From Chelativorans salis (GTDB taxonomy: Bacteria; Pseudomonadota; Alphaproteobacteria; Rhizobiales; Rhizobiaceae), in contig NZ_JAOCZP010000001.1 of assembly GCF_025336525.1 (NCBI RefSeq), positions 558,001-622,000 of the forward strand: DNA of 64,000 nt, in the 5' to 3' direction. The translations under genes and the position numbers were made by a program. Shown here piece by piece: positions 35,530-45,072 of the stretch. A model generated the notes under the pieces. That model was not told where the DNA came from. It was given only the letters and a program-made list of their open reading frames with translations, and did not search any database. Numbering within the stretch: position 1 is the stretch's first letter; each line of letters begins with the position of its first letter.

Positions 35530-37035
35530 TTACTTGAAGCCAATTTCGGAAAGTTGCAGTTGCGAATTGGTCGCGATGGTGGGCCGGAAATCGAGCCGTT
35601 CGCTGACCCGGCTGTGACCGACCATGTGGAACAGCAGCACGTCGGCTACAACCTCCTCGTGGATATAGGCGAACAGCTCCGACCACAACGCCGCGCGCTC
35701 GTCGCCGGTCGCGGCGGTCGCCCGCTCGATCAGATCGTCCACATGTGGGTCGGAAATGCCCGACTGCGTGCCCTCGCTGTGATACTTGAAGAACATCGAG
35801 AACACCGGGTCACCACGGCTGTTGTCGTGTTGGGCAAGAATCAGGCGCGTGCCTTCGCTTTCCGGATAGGGCTTGGAGTAGTACTGCTCATGCTCTGCCA
35901 CTTCCACCATGCGCAAGCTGGCGTTGAACCCAACTTCGCTGAGCATCTGGGTCAGCGCCTCGGCCACTTCCGTCACGTTGGGGAAGTTCCCGGTGCGCGC
36001 GATGATCTCGATGGGCAGGTTCACATCGACGCCGTCGGCCGCGGCCTTCTCGAGCAATTGGCGGGCCAGGTCCGGATCATAGGCGGGCGGCTCGAGACCG
36101 CCGTTCCAGCCCAGGGTGGTGGGCGGGACGATGGTGACGGCAAGCTCGGTGCCCTCCGAGAGCAGCGTGCCGATGAACGCCTCGCGGTCGATGGCGTGGT
36201 TGAGCGCCTGGCGCACGCGGATGTCGTCGGTCGGCGCATCGGCGCTGTCGATGCGCAGATAGACCGTCTCGGAGTTCGGATAGCTGAAGTCGGTCGCCGG
36301 GTTGGTCGCTTCGAGCTCGGTGATCTGCGGAGCGATATCGGCTTCCCCGGTCTCAACCATCGCCGCGCGCACCGCAGCCTCGCTGCGGAATACGTAGCGG
36401 GCCGAGCTCACCTCGGGCTGCTCGCCCCAATAATCGTCGCGCCGGTCGAGCTGGATATGCTGCCCGGCCTGCCATTCCGAGAGCACATAGGGTCCGGTGC
36501 CGATCGGCTCGCGCACAAATTCCATCGGCGTTTCAGAAGGCACGATGGTCACGAGCGTCATGAGCAGCGGCAGGATGGGCTGCGCCGGCTCGGAGGTGAT
36601 GTCGATAGTTAAATCGTCGACGACCTCGAAGCTCAGCTCCGTATCGGCGAAATAGCGCGCGCTCTCGCAGGTGACGTCCTCACTGAAGACGCGGTCGAAG
36701 GTGTGCTGGACGTCTGCCGCGTCGAACGCGGAGCCATCCGAGAAGGTGACGTTGGGCCGCAGATGGAAGCGCCACACGCCGTCGCCAAGATCTTCCCAGC
36801 TCTCGGCGAGCCGCGGCATCAGGCCTTCATCGCCCCGCACGTCCAGCTCGGTCAGCGTTTCGCTCACATTCTGCATGATGACGCGCCCGATATTGGAACG
36901 CGTAGCCATGCAGGGGTCGACGAGGTCAAGCTCCTCGCTGAGCACCACGGTAATGTCGGTATTGTCCTGCGCCAGCACCGGCGTTACCGCCGCCGACGCA
37001 AAGAGTGCGCCTGCAATCAGGTATCTGAGGGTCAA
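35530..37035 (-). CDS. Family 5 solute-binding protein of peptide-type ABC importer
   Basis: 501 residues from TTG 37035, with an excellent AGGGAGG upstream and a clear Sec signal (LRYLIAGALFASAAVTPVLAQ, cleavage after LAQ). The mature protein follows the SBP family 5 layout: DNTDITVVLSEELDLVDPC, SDGSAFDAADVQHTFDRV, GTGPYVLSEWQAGQHIQL, RQALNHAIDREAFIGTLL. These proteins bind oligopeptides, opines or oligosaccharides. The cluster it belongs to has sugar-acid enzymes, so the ligand is more likely a glycoside or acid than a peptide. Longer frames to 37182 lack a ribosome site. Confidence 0.93.
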   Translation of the reverse strand: MTLRYLIAGALFASAAVTPVLAQDNTDITVVLSEELDLVDPCMATRSNIGRVIMQNVSETLTELDVRGDEGLMPRLAESWEDLGDGVWRFHLRPNVTFSDGSAFDAADVQHTFDRVFSEDVTCESARYFADTELSFEVVDDLTIDITSEPAQPILPLLMTLVTIVPSETPMEFVREPIGTGPYVLSEWQAGQHIQLDRRDDYWGEQPEVSSARYVFRSEAAVRAAMVETGEADIAPQITELEATNPATDFSYPNSETVYLRIDSADAPTDDIRVRQALNHAIDREAFIGTLLSEGTELAVTIVPPTTLGWNGGLEPPAYDPDLARQLLEKAAADGVDVNLPIEIIARTGNFPNVTEVAEALTQMLSEVGFNASLRMVEVAEHEQYYSKPYPESEGTRLILAQHDNSRGDPVFSMFFKYHSEGTQSGISDPHVDDLIERATAATGDERAALWSELFAYIHEEVVADVLLFHMVGHSRVSERLDFRPTIATNSQLQLSEIGFK

Positions 37036-37333
37036 TGCATCCTCCCTTGGCAGCCTCGTCAAGCGGCTGAGCGGCGCTGCCGGACGCCCAGCGGCATGGG
37101 AAACGGCCCCTCTCTTGGTTCCAGAGCCGGCGCCACTATCCATGCCCGCGCCAAATTTGTCAAATCTAAATGAACGGCGCAAGGCTTATCGCTCGCGCTG
37201 CAACCATAACAGATTGTTTTTATTTATAATTTACTTAGTTTGCAAGGAAATCTTACAAATTATAGACACGTAATAACTTGACAACATTCCAGTTCGCGTG
37301 GAGGTATTGCAGCCAAGACGCGAAGGAGGACCC
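37036..37333. promoter_or_regulatory. Divergent promoter region of the acid-sugar block
   Basis: 298 bases between the binding-protein gene (minus) and the BNR protein gene (plus). Bases 37200-37290 are AT-rich, with TTTATTTATAATTTACTTAG-like runs and TTGACA at 37278-37283. It is the only sizeable gap in the block and must carry both operon promoters and presumably the GntR operator; I cannot define a confident palindrome. Confidence 0.45.
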
Positions 37334-38503
37334 ATGTCTCCCAAGGACATCGCCGCCGCCATGACGGGGCAGCTCACCCAGGGGCCGTCCGGAAGGCTCG
37401 AAGCCTTCCTCCCCTCCCCCATGGTCCAGAACCACGCCGCCTTCATCGAGCGGCTGGAGGATGGCACCCTGGTGAGCCTGTGGTTCGGCGGCACGCTGGA
37501 AGGCAAGTCCGACATTTCCATTTTCGGGTCCACACTCGCCCCGGGCGCCGAGGCCTGGAGCGCGCCGGTGCGCCTTTCGGACGATCCTGAACGCTCCGAG
37601 CAGAATCCCCTCCTCGCTCATAACGGGCTGGGCTGGCAGCTCTTCCACACCGCCCAGCCGGCGGGCAACCAGGACGAATGCCTGCTGCGCGCCCGCGAGA
37701 TCACCCTGACCAGTGGACGTATCGGCGGGGGCGAACCGCGCATCCTTGACCTGCCGCACGGCTGTTTCATCCGCGGGCGCTTCGTCCGCCGCAAGGACGG
37801 GGCGTGGATGATGCCGATCTTCCGCTGCGTCTCCCGCCCCGGCCAGCGCTGGACCGGTAGCCACGACACCGCCGCCGTCGGCATCAGCCATGACAATGGG
37901 CAGACCTGGACTCTCGAAGAGATTCCCGGCTCGATCGGCTCGGTTCACATGACCATCGTGCCGCTCGACGGTGACCGGATGGTCGCCTTCTACCGCCGCC
38001 GCCAGTCCGATTTCGTCCACCGCTCGGTGAGCGAGGATGGCGGAGTGACGTGGTCGGCGCCCGAGCCCACTGACGTTCCCAACAACAATTCCTCCATCAA
38101 CGTCGTCCGGCTCACCGACGGGCACCTGGCCATGGTGTGCAACCCCACTTCTGCCGCCACCTCCTCGGACCGCCGCGCCTCGCTCTATGACGAGATCGAG
38201 GAGGGTGACGACCGCCCCGATGCCAGCGGCGGGTGCAAGCCGATCTGGGGTGTCCCCCGCGCGCCGCTGAGCCTGTGTATTTCGACCGACGAGGGCCGCA
38301 CCTTCCCGCTGCGCCGCATCATCGACGACAGCCCCGGCACGTGCCTCTCCAACAATTCGGAGGACGGACGCAACAAGGAGCTATCCTATCCCTACCTGCT
38401 CGAAGGAGATGATGGCGCCATCCATGTCGCCTACACCTACTTCCGGCGTGCAATCAAATATGTCCAGCTGCCCAAGGGCTGGATATACGGAGAAGAGGCG
38501 TGA
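37334..38503 (+). CDS. Sialidase-like BNR/Asp-box repeat protein (predicted neuraminidase family)
   Basis: 389 residues. Repeated Asp-box-like segments ([39 protein letters not shown]) define a six-bladed beta-propeller of the sialidase superfamily. [20 protein letters not shown] and [15 protein letters not shown] are typical of the COG4692-like predicted neuraminidase branch, not classic GH33. There is no signal peptide, so it should act in the cytoplasm on an imported compound. ATG 37334 has AAGGAGG. It overlaps the PdxA-like gene by four bases. The true substrate is unknown; it may be a glycoside hydrolase or lyase for something other than sialic acid. Confidence 0.82.
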   Translation: MSPKDIAAAMTGQLTQGPSGRLEAFLPSPMVQNHAAFIERLEDGTLVSLWFGGTLEGKSDISIFGSTLAPGAEAWSAPVRLSDDPERSEQNPLLAHNGLGWQLFHTAQPAGNQDECLLRAREITLTSGRIGGGEPRILDLPHGCFIRGRFVRRKDGAWMMPIFRCVSRPGQRWTGSHDTAAVGISHDNGQTWTLEEIPGSIGSVHMTIVPLDGDRMVAFYRRRQSDFVHRSVSEDGGVTWSAPEPTDVPNNNSSINVVRLTDGHLAMVCNPTSAATSSDRRASLYDEIEEGDDRPDASGGCKPIWGVPRAPLSLCISTDEGRTFPLRRIIDDSPGTCLSNNSEDGRNKELSYPYLLEGDDGAIHVAYTYFRRAIKYVQLPKGWIYGEEA

Positions 38504-39450
38504 GCGACATCATCGGCATCACAATGGGCGATCCCGCGGGCGTCGGACCGGAAATCACCGTCCGCGCCATAGCCGAAATGAGCGAAACCGACCGGGCCCG
38601 GACCCGCATCTACGGCCATCGCAATACTCTGGAAAAGGCGCTGGAAGCCTCCAATCTCTCGCTCGATCTCGGCCCCCTGGTCGAGAATATCGAGATCGAA
38701 GGCGGCGTGCTCCCCTGGGGCAAGCTCGACGCCCGCGCGGGCGACGCGGCCTATCGCTTCATTGCTCGCGCCGTCTCGGACGCCCAGGGAAACAAGATCG
38801 GCTGCATCGTCACGGCGCCGATCAACAAGGAAGCGCTCAACCTCGCCGGACACCATTATGACGGCCACACTGGCATGCTGGCCGCACTCACCGGCCAGCG
38901 TTCCGCCTTCATGCTCCTGGCCTCCGACCGGCTCAAGGTGATCCACGTCTCGACCCACGTGTCGCTCAAGACCGCGATCGACCGCGCCACGCCCGAACGG
39001 ATTCTCGCTACAATCCGCGCCGGCAACGACCACCTCAAGCGCATCGGCTACGAGACGCCACGCATCGCTGTGGCCGGCATCAATCCCCATTGCGGCGAGA
39101 ACGGGTTGTTCGGTACCGAGGACGACGAGCAGATCGTCCCAGCCATCGAGATGGCGCGTGCCGAAGGCATCGAGGTTGCCGGTCCCATCTCCGCCGACAC
39201 CGTCTATCACCGCGCCTATAACGGCGCCTTCGACCTGGTGGTCGCGCAATATCACGACCAGGGCCACATCCCGATCAAGCTGGTGGCCTTCGATACTGCC
39301 GTCAACATCTCGCTCGGCCTGCCCATCGACCGCACCTCGGTCGACCATGGCACGGCCTTCGACATTGCCGGCACTGGCAAGGCCAACCACACCAACATGA
39401 ACGCGGCCATCGCCTATGCCCGCAAACTCGCTGCCCGGAGAGCACAATGA
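38500..39450 (+). CDS. PdxA-family 4-phosphate dehydrogenase, probable catabolic PdxA2
   Basis: 316 residues starting [17 protein letters not shown], with [13 protein letters not shown], the metal-binding HTGMLAALT region, [11 protein letters not shown] and [11 protein letters not shown], the complete PdxA active site. PdxA oxidises 4-hydroxythreonine-4-phosphate in vitamin B6 synthesis, but paralogues beside DUF1537 kinases (PdxA2) oxidise and decarboxylate D-threonate- or erythronate-4-phosphate to dihydroxyacetone phosphate. The context here, with kinase and importer, supports the catabolic role. GTG start overlaps the BNR gene; the stop overlaps the lyase gene by four bases. Confidence 0.9.
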   Translation: MSDIIGITMGDPAGVGPEITVRAIAEMSETDRARTRIYGHRNTLEKALEASNLSLDLGPLVENIEIEGGVLPWGKLDARAGDAAYRFIARAVSDAQGNKIGCIVTAPINKEALNLAGHHYDGHTGMLAALTGQRSAFMLLASDRLKVIHVSTHVSLKTAIDRATPERILATIRAGNDHLKRIGYETPRIAVAGINPHCGENGLFGTEDDEQIVPAIEMARAEGIEVAGPISADTVYHRAYNGAFDLVVAQYHDQGHIPIKLVAFDTAVNISLGLPIDRTSVDHGTAFDIAGTGKANHTNMNAAIAYARKLAARRAQ

Positions 39451-40376
39451 ACCCCGCCCGCACCCTGCCGATCAGCGGCGTATTCTGTGCCGCCGCCACC
39501 CCGGTTCTTCAGAACGGCGAGCCCGACCACGCCACCTTCGCCGACCATTGCAAGGCCCTGCTCGAAGAAGGCTGCGACGGCATCGCTCTGCTCGGAACCA
39601 CCGGAGAGGCTAATTCCTTTTCCATCTCCCAGCGCCAGGACCTGCTCGACCAGGTGATCGCGGCGGGCATCGACCCTAAGCGCCTGATGCCGGGCACCTC
39701 CCAGAACAACGTCGCCGACAGTGTCACCCTTACCCGTCACGCCGTCGACCGCGGCGTCGCCGCCTGTGTGGTGCTGCCCCCCTTCTACTATAAAGGGGTG
39801 AGCGACGAGGGACTGTTCCAATTCTATTCCGAACTGATCGAGGGCGTGGGGAGCGACGATCTGCGGATTGTTCTTTATCACATTCCCCCTATCGCCCAGG
39901 TGGGGCTCTCCCTGGACCTTGTCGGGCGCCTGCTCGAGAGCTTTCCCGGTATCGTCATCGGCGTCAAGGACAGCTCGGGCAAGCTCGACAGCATGCAGTC
40001 CTTTGCCAGCGCATACCACAATTTCTCGGTCCTCGCCGGGGCCGACCCGTTAATGCTGCCCCTGCTGCGTTCAGGCGGCGCCGGCTGCATCACCTCGAGC
40101 TCGAATCTCATCGCCTCCCATCTGCGCTTCGTTTTCGACAACTGGTTCGACCCGGCGCTCGAAGGCGAGGTGGACCGCGTTCAGCAGCGCATCGACGCCT
40201 GGCGCACTCTTTCCAACGCTTATGTGCAGCTGCCGACCGTCAAGGCCATGCTGGCCCGGCGCAGGAACCACGAGGGCTGGACGCGCGTACGCCCGCCGCT
40301 CGTTGCGCTCACGCCAGACGAGGTCGAGGTGGTGTGGCGGCAGATGGCTGAACTCGAGGCGACTGACAATGGCTAA
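39447..40376 (+). CDS. DapA/NanA-family lyase or dehydratase
   Basis: 309 residues of the (beta/alpha)8 Schiff-base aldolase family: [15 protein letters not shown] (GTTGE, ~48), Tyr of LYHIPPIAQ (~144), Lys of [11 protein letters not shown] (~172, Schiff base) and the later [12 protein letters not shown]. Family members include dihydrodipicolinate synthase, N-acetylneuraminate lyase and 2-keto-3-deoxy-sugar-acid aldolases. Because it is in a catabolic operon, cleavage of a keto-deoxy acid into pyruvate and an aldehyde is the likely activity. It overlaps both neighbours by four and eight bases. Confidence 0.9.
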   Translation: MNPARTLPISGVFCAAATPVLQNGEPDHATFADHCKALLEEGCDGIALLGTTGEANSFSISQRQDLLDQVIAAGIDPKRLMPGTSQNNVADSVTLTRHAVDRGVAACVVLPPFYYKGVSDEGLFQFYSELIEGVGSDDLRIVLYHIPPIAQVGLSLDLVGRLLESFPGIVIGVKDSSGKLDSMQSFASAYHNFSVLAGADPLMLPLLRSGGAGCITSSSNLIASHLRFVFDNWFDPALEGEVDRVQQRIDAWRTLSNAYVQLPTVKAMLARRRNHEGWTRVRPPLVALTPDEVEVVWRQMAELEATDNG

Positions 40377-41511
40377 ATCCGCTCTCTCGATGGCCCGACC
40401 GATCACCCTGCTCCAGCCGCCCAGACTGGAGATCGGCGCCGGCGCAATCACTCGCCTCGGGGAATTCTCCAACCGTTTCCGCCGCATCTTCGTCGTCGCC
40501 ATGGCGCCCACCGCGCCCTATGTCGAACGCATCGGGCTGAAGGGCGCCGTTGAATCCTATATCGACCTGCCCCCCGAGCCTGACCTGCCTTCGGTCGAGG
40601 CCGTGCTCGACGCGGCCCGCGCCTTCGAGCCCGATCTCGTGATCGGCCTGGGCGGCGGCTCGGCCATGGACGTCGCGAAGCTGGTGGCTGTCCTCTGGGA
40701 CAGCGAACAGACCATTCCCGAAGTGGTCGGCCCCGGCAAGGTCCAGAGCCGCCGGACCGCCCTCGTTCAGGTCCCCACCACCTCGGGTACCGGCTCGGAA
40801 GCCGGCACGCGCGCGCTCGTGACCAATCCTGCAACCCTCGCCAAACTTGCGGTTGAAAGCGAACACATGCTGGCCGATATGGCCGTGCTCGACCCTGAGC
40901 TGACCTATTCCGTCCCCGCTCCCGTGACAGCCGCGACCGGCGTGGACGCTCTCGCCCATTGCGTGGAGGCCTTTACAAACATCAAGGCCCATCCGCTCAT
41001 TGATGGCTATGCCCGGCTCGGCATCAAGCTGGTTGGCCGCTATCTCAAGCGCGCCGTTGCCGATGGTTCAGATGTGGAGGCCCGCGCCGGCATGATGCTC
41101 GCCTCTTATTACGGCGGGATCTGCCTCGGACCGGTCAACACCGCCGCCGGCCACGCCCTCGCCTACCCGCTCGGCACACGCCTCAAGCTGCCACACGGAC
41201 TGGCCAACGCGATCATTTTTCCCCATGTGCTGGCCTTCAATGCGTCCGCCTGCCGGGAAAAGACCCGCGAGATCACCGAATTGCTCGGGCTTTCCGCCGA
41301 TGGTGACACCATCCTCGATGAGAGCCACAGATATTGCTGCAGCCTCGGGCTCGAGATGGACCTTGCCGGCCACGGAGCCCGGCAGGACCATCTGCAGGAC
41401 TGGGCTCGGGAGGCCCACGGCATTCGGCGCCTAATGGACAACAATCCGCGCGCCATGAACGTTGAGGACATTCTCGCCATATACAGCGCCGCGCTGCACC
41501 CGCGGCCCTGA
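40369..41511 (+). CDS. Iron-containing alcohol dehydrogenase (group III)
   Basis: 380 residues. The NAD-binding loop LVIGLGGGSAMDVAKLVAVL (~residue 90), PTTSGTGSEAGTRA (~140), and metal-binding histidines in DALAHCVEAF, HPLIDGYA, AAGHALAYPLG and LPHGLANAIIF are all in place. It would reduce or oxidise the short aldehyde/alcohol made by the neighbouring lyase. It is the last gene of the operon, overlapping the lyase gene by eight bases. Substrate unknown. Confidence 0.93.
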   Translation: MAKSALSMARPITLLQPPRLEIGAGAITRLGEFSNRFRRIFVVAMAPTAPYVERIGLKGAVESYIDLPPEPDLPSVEAVLDAARAFEPDLVIGLGGGSAMDVAKLVAVLWDSEQTIPEVVGPGKVQSRRTALVQVPTTSGTGSEAGTRALVTNPATLAKLAVESEHMLADMAVLDPELTYSVPAPVTAATGVDALAHCVEAFTNIKAHPLIDGYARLGIKLVGRYLKRAVADGSDVEARAGMMLASYYGGICLGPVNTAAGHALAYPLGTRLKLPHGLANAIIFPHVLAFNASACREKTREITELLGLSADGDTILDESHRYCCSLGLEMDLAGHGARQDHLQDWAREAHGIRRLMDNNPRAMNVEDILAIYSAALHPRP

Positions 41512-41699
41512 TATCGCCGGCTCACAAATCGAAGGTCATCAGGAAGAGAATTATGAAGATTCTTTTACACGGCTCGGCACTACGCACCCTACCGATGGGA
41601 TGGCTGCGGCAAGATATCCGTACGATGCTCGTCCGGTGGCAACGGTGCCGGAGCGGCTGTTCTTAAGTCTTCTCTCGCGCCCCCATTTGCCGGCCAGCT
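41512..41699. other. Right edge of acid-sugar block, no gene
   Basis: No supported gene. This short stretch separates the intact operon from a decayed gene on the minus strand and probably contains the recombination junction of the block; I see no clear direct repeat matching the left edge near 30264. Confidence 0.35.
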
Positions 41700-41858
41700 G
41701 AGCGTCGCAGGCGACCGCCGGGTTGAAATCCGCAAAGGTCCCGTGCGAATTTTCGCGCCAGGCCCACACATGGAGCTCATAGAAGGGATCGAATCCGTAG
41801 CGGCTGCGCGCACCAGACGAAGTGGAAAAGATGTCCCTTCAAAACGGCGGGTCTGGAA
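41700..41858 (-). pseudogene. C-terminal remnant of a conserved protein of unknown function
   Basis: On the minus strand the segment LTFSRPAVLKGHLFHFV continues, after a one-base frameshift near 41820, as RYGFDPFYELHVWAWRENS then HGTFADFNPAVACD. The conserved style of this sequence (HLFHFV...YG-DPFYELHVWAW) indicates a real former gene, of which only the C-terminus is left. I do not recognise a named family. Its decay next to the end of the operon supports an insertion or deletion boundary here. Confidence 0.4.
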
Positions 41859-41861
41859 AAG

Positions 41862-42827
41862 GTGAGCATCTTGGCGGTGCCCGACACCTTCATGTCGTGC
41901 CTGTCCGGCATCTTCGACACGCTCATCGAGGCCCGCGACGCGGTTTCGCGGGATCTCGCATTCGAGCCGGAGATCGTTGCCGCGACACCCCGGATCGAGA
42001 TCGGCAAGAGCCGCATGCCGCTCGACGCGCACCGCACGCTCGACGAGATCGACCGCACCGACATCGTCATCGTAGCCGCATCGGTTATGGACGGCGCGCG
42101 ATGGACGACAGCACGCTATGGCGAGGTGGTGGGCTGGCTTCGCCTGATGCACGATCGCGGCGCGATCCTCTGCTCGGCCTGTTCCGGTGCGTTGCTTCTG
42201 GCGGAAACGGGGCTGCTCGATGGCGAGGAAGCGACGACTCATTGGGCGCTGGAGCGCTATTTCAAGGAGACGTTTCCGAAGGTCAGACTGCGGCTTGAAA
42301 GGGAACTGGTCGTGAGCGGAGCGGATGGCCGTCTGGTAATGTCCGGCGCATCGACGGTCTGGCACGACCTGACGCTCTACCTGATCGCCCGCTTCAACGG
42401 CCCGGCGACCGCCCGCGCCGTGGCGAAATACTTCATGCTGCAATGGCATGCGGACAGTCAGGGCGCCCTTCTTCTCGTTCGAGGAGAGGACCATGGCGAT
42501 GCGGCGGTCCTGGCAGCCCAGAAATGGCTCCAGGAGAACTGGCGCGAACAGGCTCCGTCGAGGGAATGATCGAGAGTTCCGGGCTATCGGAGCGGAACTT
42601 CAAGCGCCGATTTCGCAGCGACCGGCCATTCGCCCATCGGCTATGTGCAAGGCTTGAGGATCGAACGGGCGAAGCACCGGCTCGAGAGGCCCGCCGATCC
42701 GATCGAGCGCATCAGTTGGGATATCGGTTACGAGGATGCGTCATTCTTCCGACGGCTGTTCAAGCGCACGGTCGGCATGAGGCCTGTCGACTATCGAAAG
42801 AGGTTCGACAGCCGCCACCTACGCTGA
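41862..42827 (+). pseudogene. Frameshifted GlxA-type AraC regulator (DJ-1/PfpI domain plus HTH)
   Basis: Residues 1-~200 form a DJ-1/PfpI-like domain (LAVPDTFMSCLSGIFDTL; GAILCSACSGALLLAETGLL with the usual Cys position). After EQAP the frame is lost: EGMIESSGLSERNFKRRFRS continues in another frame, and YVQGLRIERAKHRLER to the end (GYEDASFFRRLFKRTVG) returns to the first. Two compensating frameshifts near 42555 and 42625 therefore break the AraC-type HTH region. An intact version would be a ~320-residue transcription activator. Sequencing error is possible, but neighbouring remnants favour true decay. Confidence 0.75.
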
Positions 42828-43272
42828 CTGTTCAATGTCCGCAGATCGATGCCTTGCGTCATTCGGCTGTCCACCGGCAATGACGCATTTCCACCCAACC
42901 GCGACGAAGGACGCTCCGCGGCTGTACGGCAGAACCGAATCCTTCGGCCGGCTCGGTCCCGCCATTTCTTGACATTCGCAGCGCTTCTCCGAAGCCTACC
43001 TTCGCGTTCCGGCCGGTGTCGACCTCTTGCAGACCCTCGCGCTTCGGGCGCAAGGACAAGAGCCGCGGCTCTAAACGGTCGCTCGGGTTAAACGTGATCC
43101 TTCTCATGCTCGCTCCCGTGCTCGTCGGGGCCGTGCCGGATTGGGAACCCCGATGATGTCCGGGCTCATCCCTTGTCTCGACGAAGTAATGTTCTGGCCT
43201 CGACACTACTTCTGCCGGTGGAGTTTCCCTTCACAGCGGATAGCGCGCCCGATCCGAACCCGGGTGTACGCT
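42828..43272. other. 445-base region without a supported gene
   Basis: The only structure I see is a 9-bp perfect inverted repeat, tgcgtcatt (42855-42863) and aatgacgca (42879-42887), just after the broken AraC gene; it lacks a T-run but may be its terminator. The minus-strand frame over 42859-43206 has implausible composition and no ribosome site. Confidence 0.35.
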
Positions 43273-44490
43273 CTAACTCCCCGCCCTCAGCAATGCCGCC
43301 GTCCGCCTTAGCCAGTCGGCGGAATCGTCGCGGTGATAGACCTGTTCCGACGGCTCGATGTTGTCCAGGAACTGGCGATAGATCACGGCCTGCCTGGCTG
43401 CGGCAATGGGCGCGAGGAGGCCGGCAGCGCGGGCGGGTTCGCAGCCGGGCAGCCGGGCCAGCCATGCGCTAGCCCAGTACTCCTTGATCGTCTCCACGTA
43501 CTCGAATGGGACGCGGTCGAGAAATGCCGGCTGGTCCAGCATCGGGTGGCCGATCCCGCTGTCGCCCCAATCAAGCAACGTAAGGGTTCGTTCTGCCCCG
43601 CGAAAATTGCCGGGATGGAAATCGCCGTGGACCAGCGTGTCAGGCAATCCGCAGGACTCGAGCGCGGCAAAGCGGTCGGCGAGACCGCTGACGAAGCGCT
43701 GGAGCAGCGTAAGCTCGTTCCGAGACAACTCTTCGCTGGCTCGCTCCGCCACATCGCCGATCGCAGCGATTAAAGTCGGGCCGCCCCAGTACGGCAGTCC
43801 TATGGAGCGCAATTGTTCGACGCGGCCGGTCCACGATGACTGCAGTTCAACCAGCAGGGTCACCATCTCGAGCAATCGCGGTAACGACGCCTCATACATG
43901 TCCTCGCCCGCGACTTCTGCGAGCAGCATGCGTCGTCCGCCGTCGTGGCCAAGCAGTTCCGGAACGGGACGGTCGACTAATGCTGTGATGACGCGCGGCT
44001 CGTGCGCGAAGAATGGCGGCACGACCTTTAGCCATACAGCTTGGCGGGCGACCGGAATGCGCCAGATGCTGGATAGATTCCAGCTGCGGATCTGGACAGG
44101 CTTCCCGACGGGCGTCAGGCCATGCCCGGCTAGTATGCGCCTCGCCCAGGCGAGGTCGGCGGCAGGCCCGCCGGGCTCAGCGTAGCTTTGGCGGAGCGGG
44201 TGGGGCTCGAGTCGCCCTGCCCAGACCTCGGCCGGAACGGGCTGTGCGACCTCGGCCAGATACGTGACTTCTCCGCCGTGCGGTCGGTCGCGAACTGCCT
44301 CCAGCAGCCGCAGGATCGTGACATCGATCCCATGGTATTCGCGCACGGCGAGGACTACCGACTGCGCATCCTGCCACCAGGGAAGTTCGACCGGGACCGG
44401 TGCCAGTCTGCCGACCACGGCACCCTCTGGCGAAACGAGCACCAGCCGGGCGACACGCGGCGGCGGCTCCGATTGCTTCTCGCCATTCAT
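43273..44490 (-). CDS. APH-family phosphotransferase with N-terminal NUDIX-like segment
   Basis: 405 residues. The C-terminal two thirds form an aminoglycoside-phosphotransferase-like kinase: VHGDFHPGNF (~292, catalytic Asp) and LLDWGDSGIGHPMLD (~312, metal-binding Asp). The N-terminal ~120 residues (RLVLVSPEGAVVGRLAP; VVLAVREYHGID; GGEVTYLAEV) look like a NUDIX-type fold without a full NUDIX box. Such proteins are usually annotated as phosphotransferases of unknown substrate; homoserine kinase or small-molecule kinase activity are options. Isolated on its strand, with no operon. Confidence 0.8.
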   Translation of the reverse strand: MNGEKQSEPPPRVARLVLVSPEGAVVGRLAPVPVELPWWQDAQSVVLAVREYHGIDVTILRLLEAVRDRPHGGEVTYLAEVAQPVPAEVWAGRLEPHPLRQSYAEPGGPAADLAWARRILAGHGLTPVGKPVQIRSWNLSSIWRIPVARQAVWLKVVPPFFAHEPRVITALVDRPVPELLGHDGGRRMLLAEVAGEDMYEASLPRLLEMVTLLVELQSSWTGRVEQLRSIGLPYWGGPTLIAAIGDVAERASEELSRNELTLLQRFVSGLADRFAALESCGLPDTLVHGDFHPGNFRGAERTLTLLDWGDSGIGHPMLDQPAFLDRVPFEYVETIKEYWASAWLARLPGCEPARAAGLLAPIAAARQAVIYRQFLDNIEPSEQVYHRDDSADWLRRTAALLRAGS

Positions 44491-44790
44491 GCGGTCCCCC
44501 TCGCGTCCTTGACGCGCTCTTCGCGGAGATCATGCCGGCCGAGTCCGCCCGCTTCAAGCGCAAGGCGAATGTCTGCGTCTCACGCTCTCCGCCCGTTCCG
44601 ATTGAAAACAGCAACGGCAAAGTTCCACCGCGACGGATGGGAACCGGCAAGTTCGACCCATTATGGTCCTTGCGCCAAGTAAAATTGAAGGCAGGTCCCG
44701 ATACGTTATCGGACGTTCAGAGCTATCGGGCCTCCGCGAACAGCCTGTTAAGCCGGACAAGCTGCTCTGACCACCGCGTCGCAGACCCAA
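44491..44790. other. 300-base intergenic region, no gene seen
   Basis: Divergent gap between the APH-family gene (minus) and the DUF378 gene (plus), so it should contain both promoters. No convincing frame, repeat or promoter was found. Confidence 0.3.
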
Positions 44791-45021
44791 ATGCACGCAC
44801 GCAACATCATCACCCTGCTGCTCATCATCGTGGGCGGCCTATATTGGGGGCTCGTCGGCCTTTTCCAATTCGACCTTGTTGCTGCGATTTTTGGCGGCCA
44901 AGAGGCCACTCTTTCTCGGATCGTCTATGTCCTCGTCTGGCTCTCGGCGCTTTGGCAGCTCATGGCGTTCGTCAAAAGCTTCAGCGACGGCGAAGTCAGG
45001 GCCGAACGCAACGTGCGCTGA
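44791..45021 (+). CDS. DUF378 family small membrane protein
   Basis: 76 residues, two membrane helices: NIITLLLIIVGGLYWGLVGL and SRIVYVLVWLSALWQLMAFV. The pattern (L-I-IGG-LNWGLVG...D-V..IFG) is that of DUF378 proteins, widespread small inner-membrane proteins of unknown function. No strong ribosome site precedes the ATG. A clean intrinsic terminator starts 20 bases after the stop, supporting a monocistronic transcript. Confidence 0.85.
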   Translation: MHARNIITLLLIIVGGLYWGLVGLFQFDLVAAIFGGQEATLSRIVYVLVWLSALWQLMAFVKSFSDGEVRAERNVR

Positions 45022-45040
45022 CGGGCATACTCAAATGTGA

Positions 45041-45069
45041 GCTGCGGCCCTGCGCGGCCGCAGCCTTTT
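45041..45069 (+). terminator. Intrinsic terminator of the DUF378 gene
   Basis: gctgcggcc (45041-45049) and ggccgcagc (45056-45064) form a perfect 9-bp GC-rich stem with a six-base loop, followed by CTTTT. Confidence 0.75.
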
Positions 45070-45072
45070 GGC

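Noticed and set aside
34504-36612. 702-codon open frame on the plus strand opposite the ABC permease and binding-protein genes
   Set aside because: Antisense to three well-supported genes; Arg/His/Gly-rich composition reflects GC-biased third positions and no domain is visible.
42859-43206. 115-codon minus-strand frame
   Set aside because: No ribosome site, no recognisable family and implausible residue pattern.
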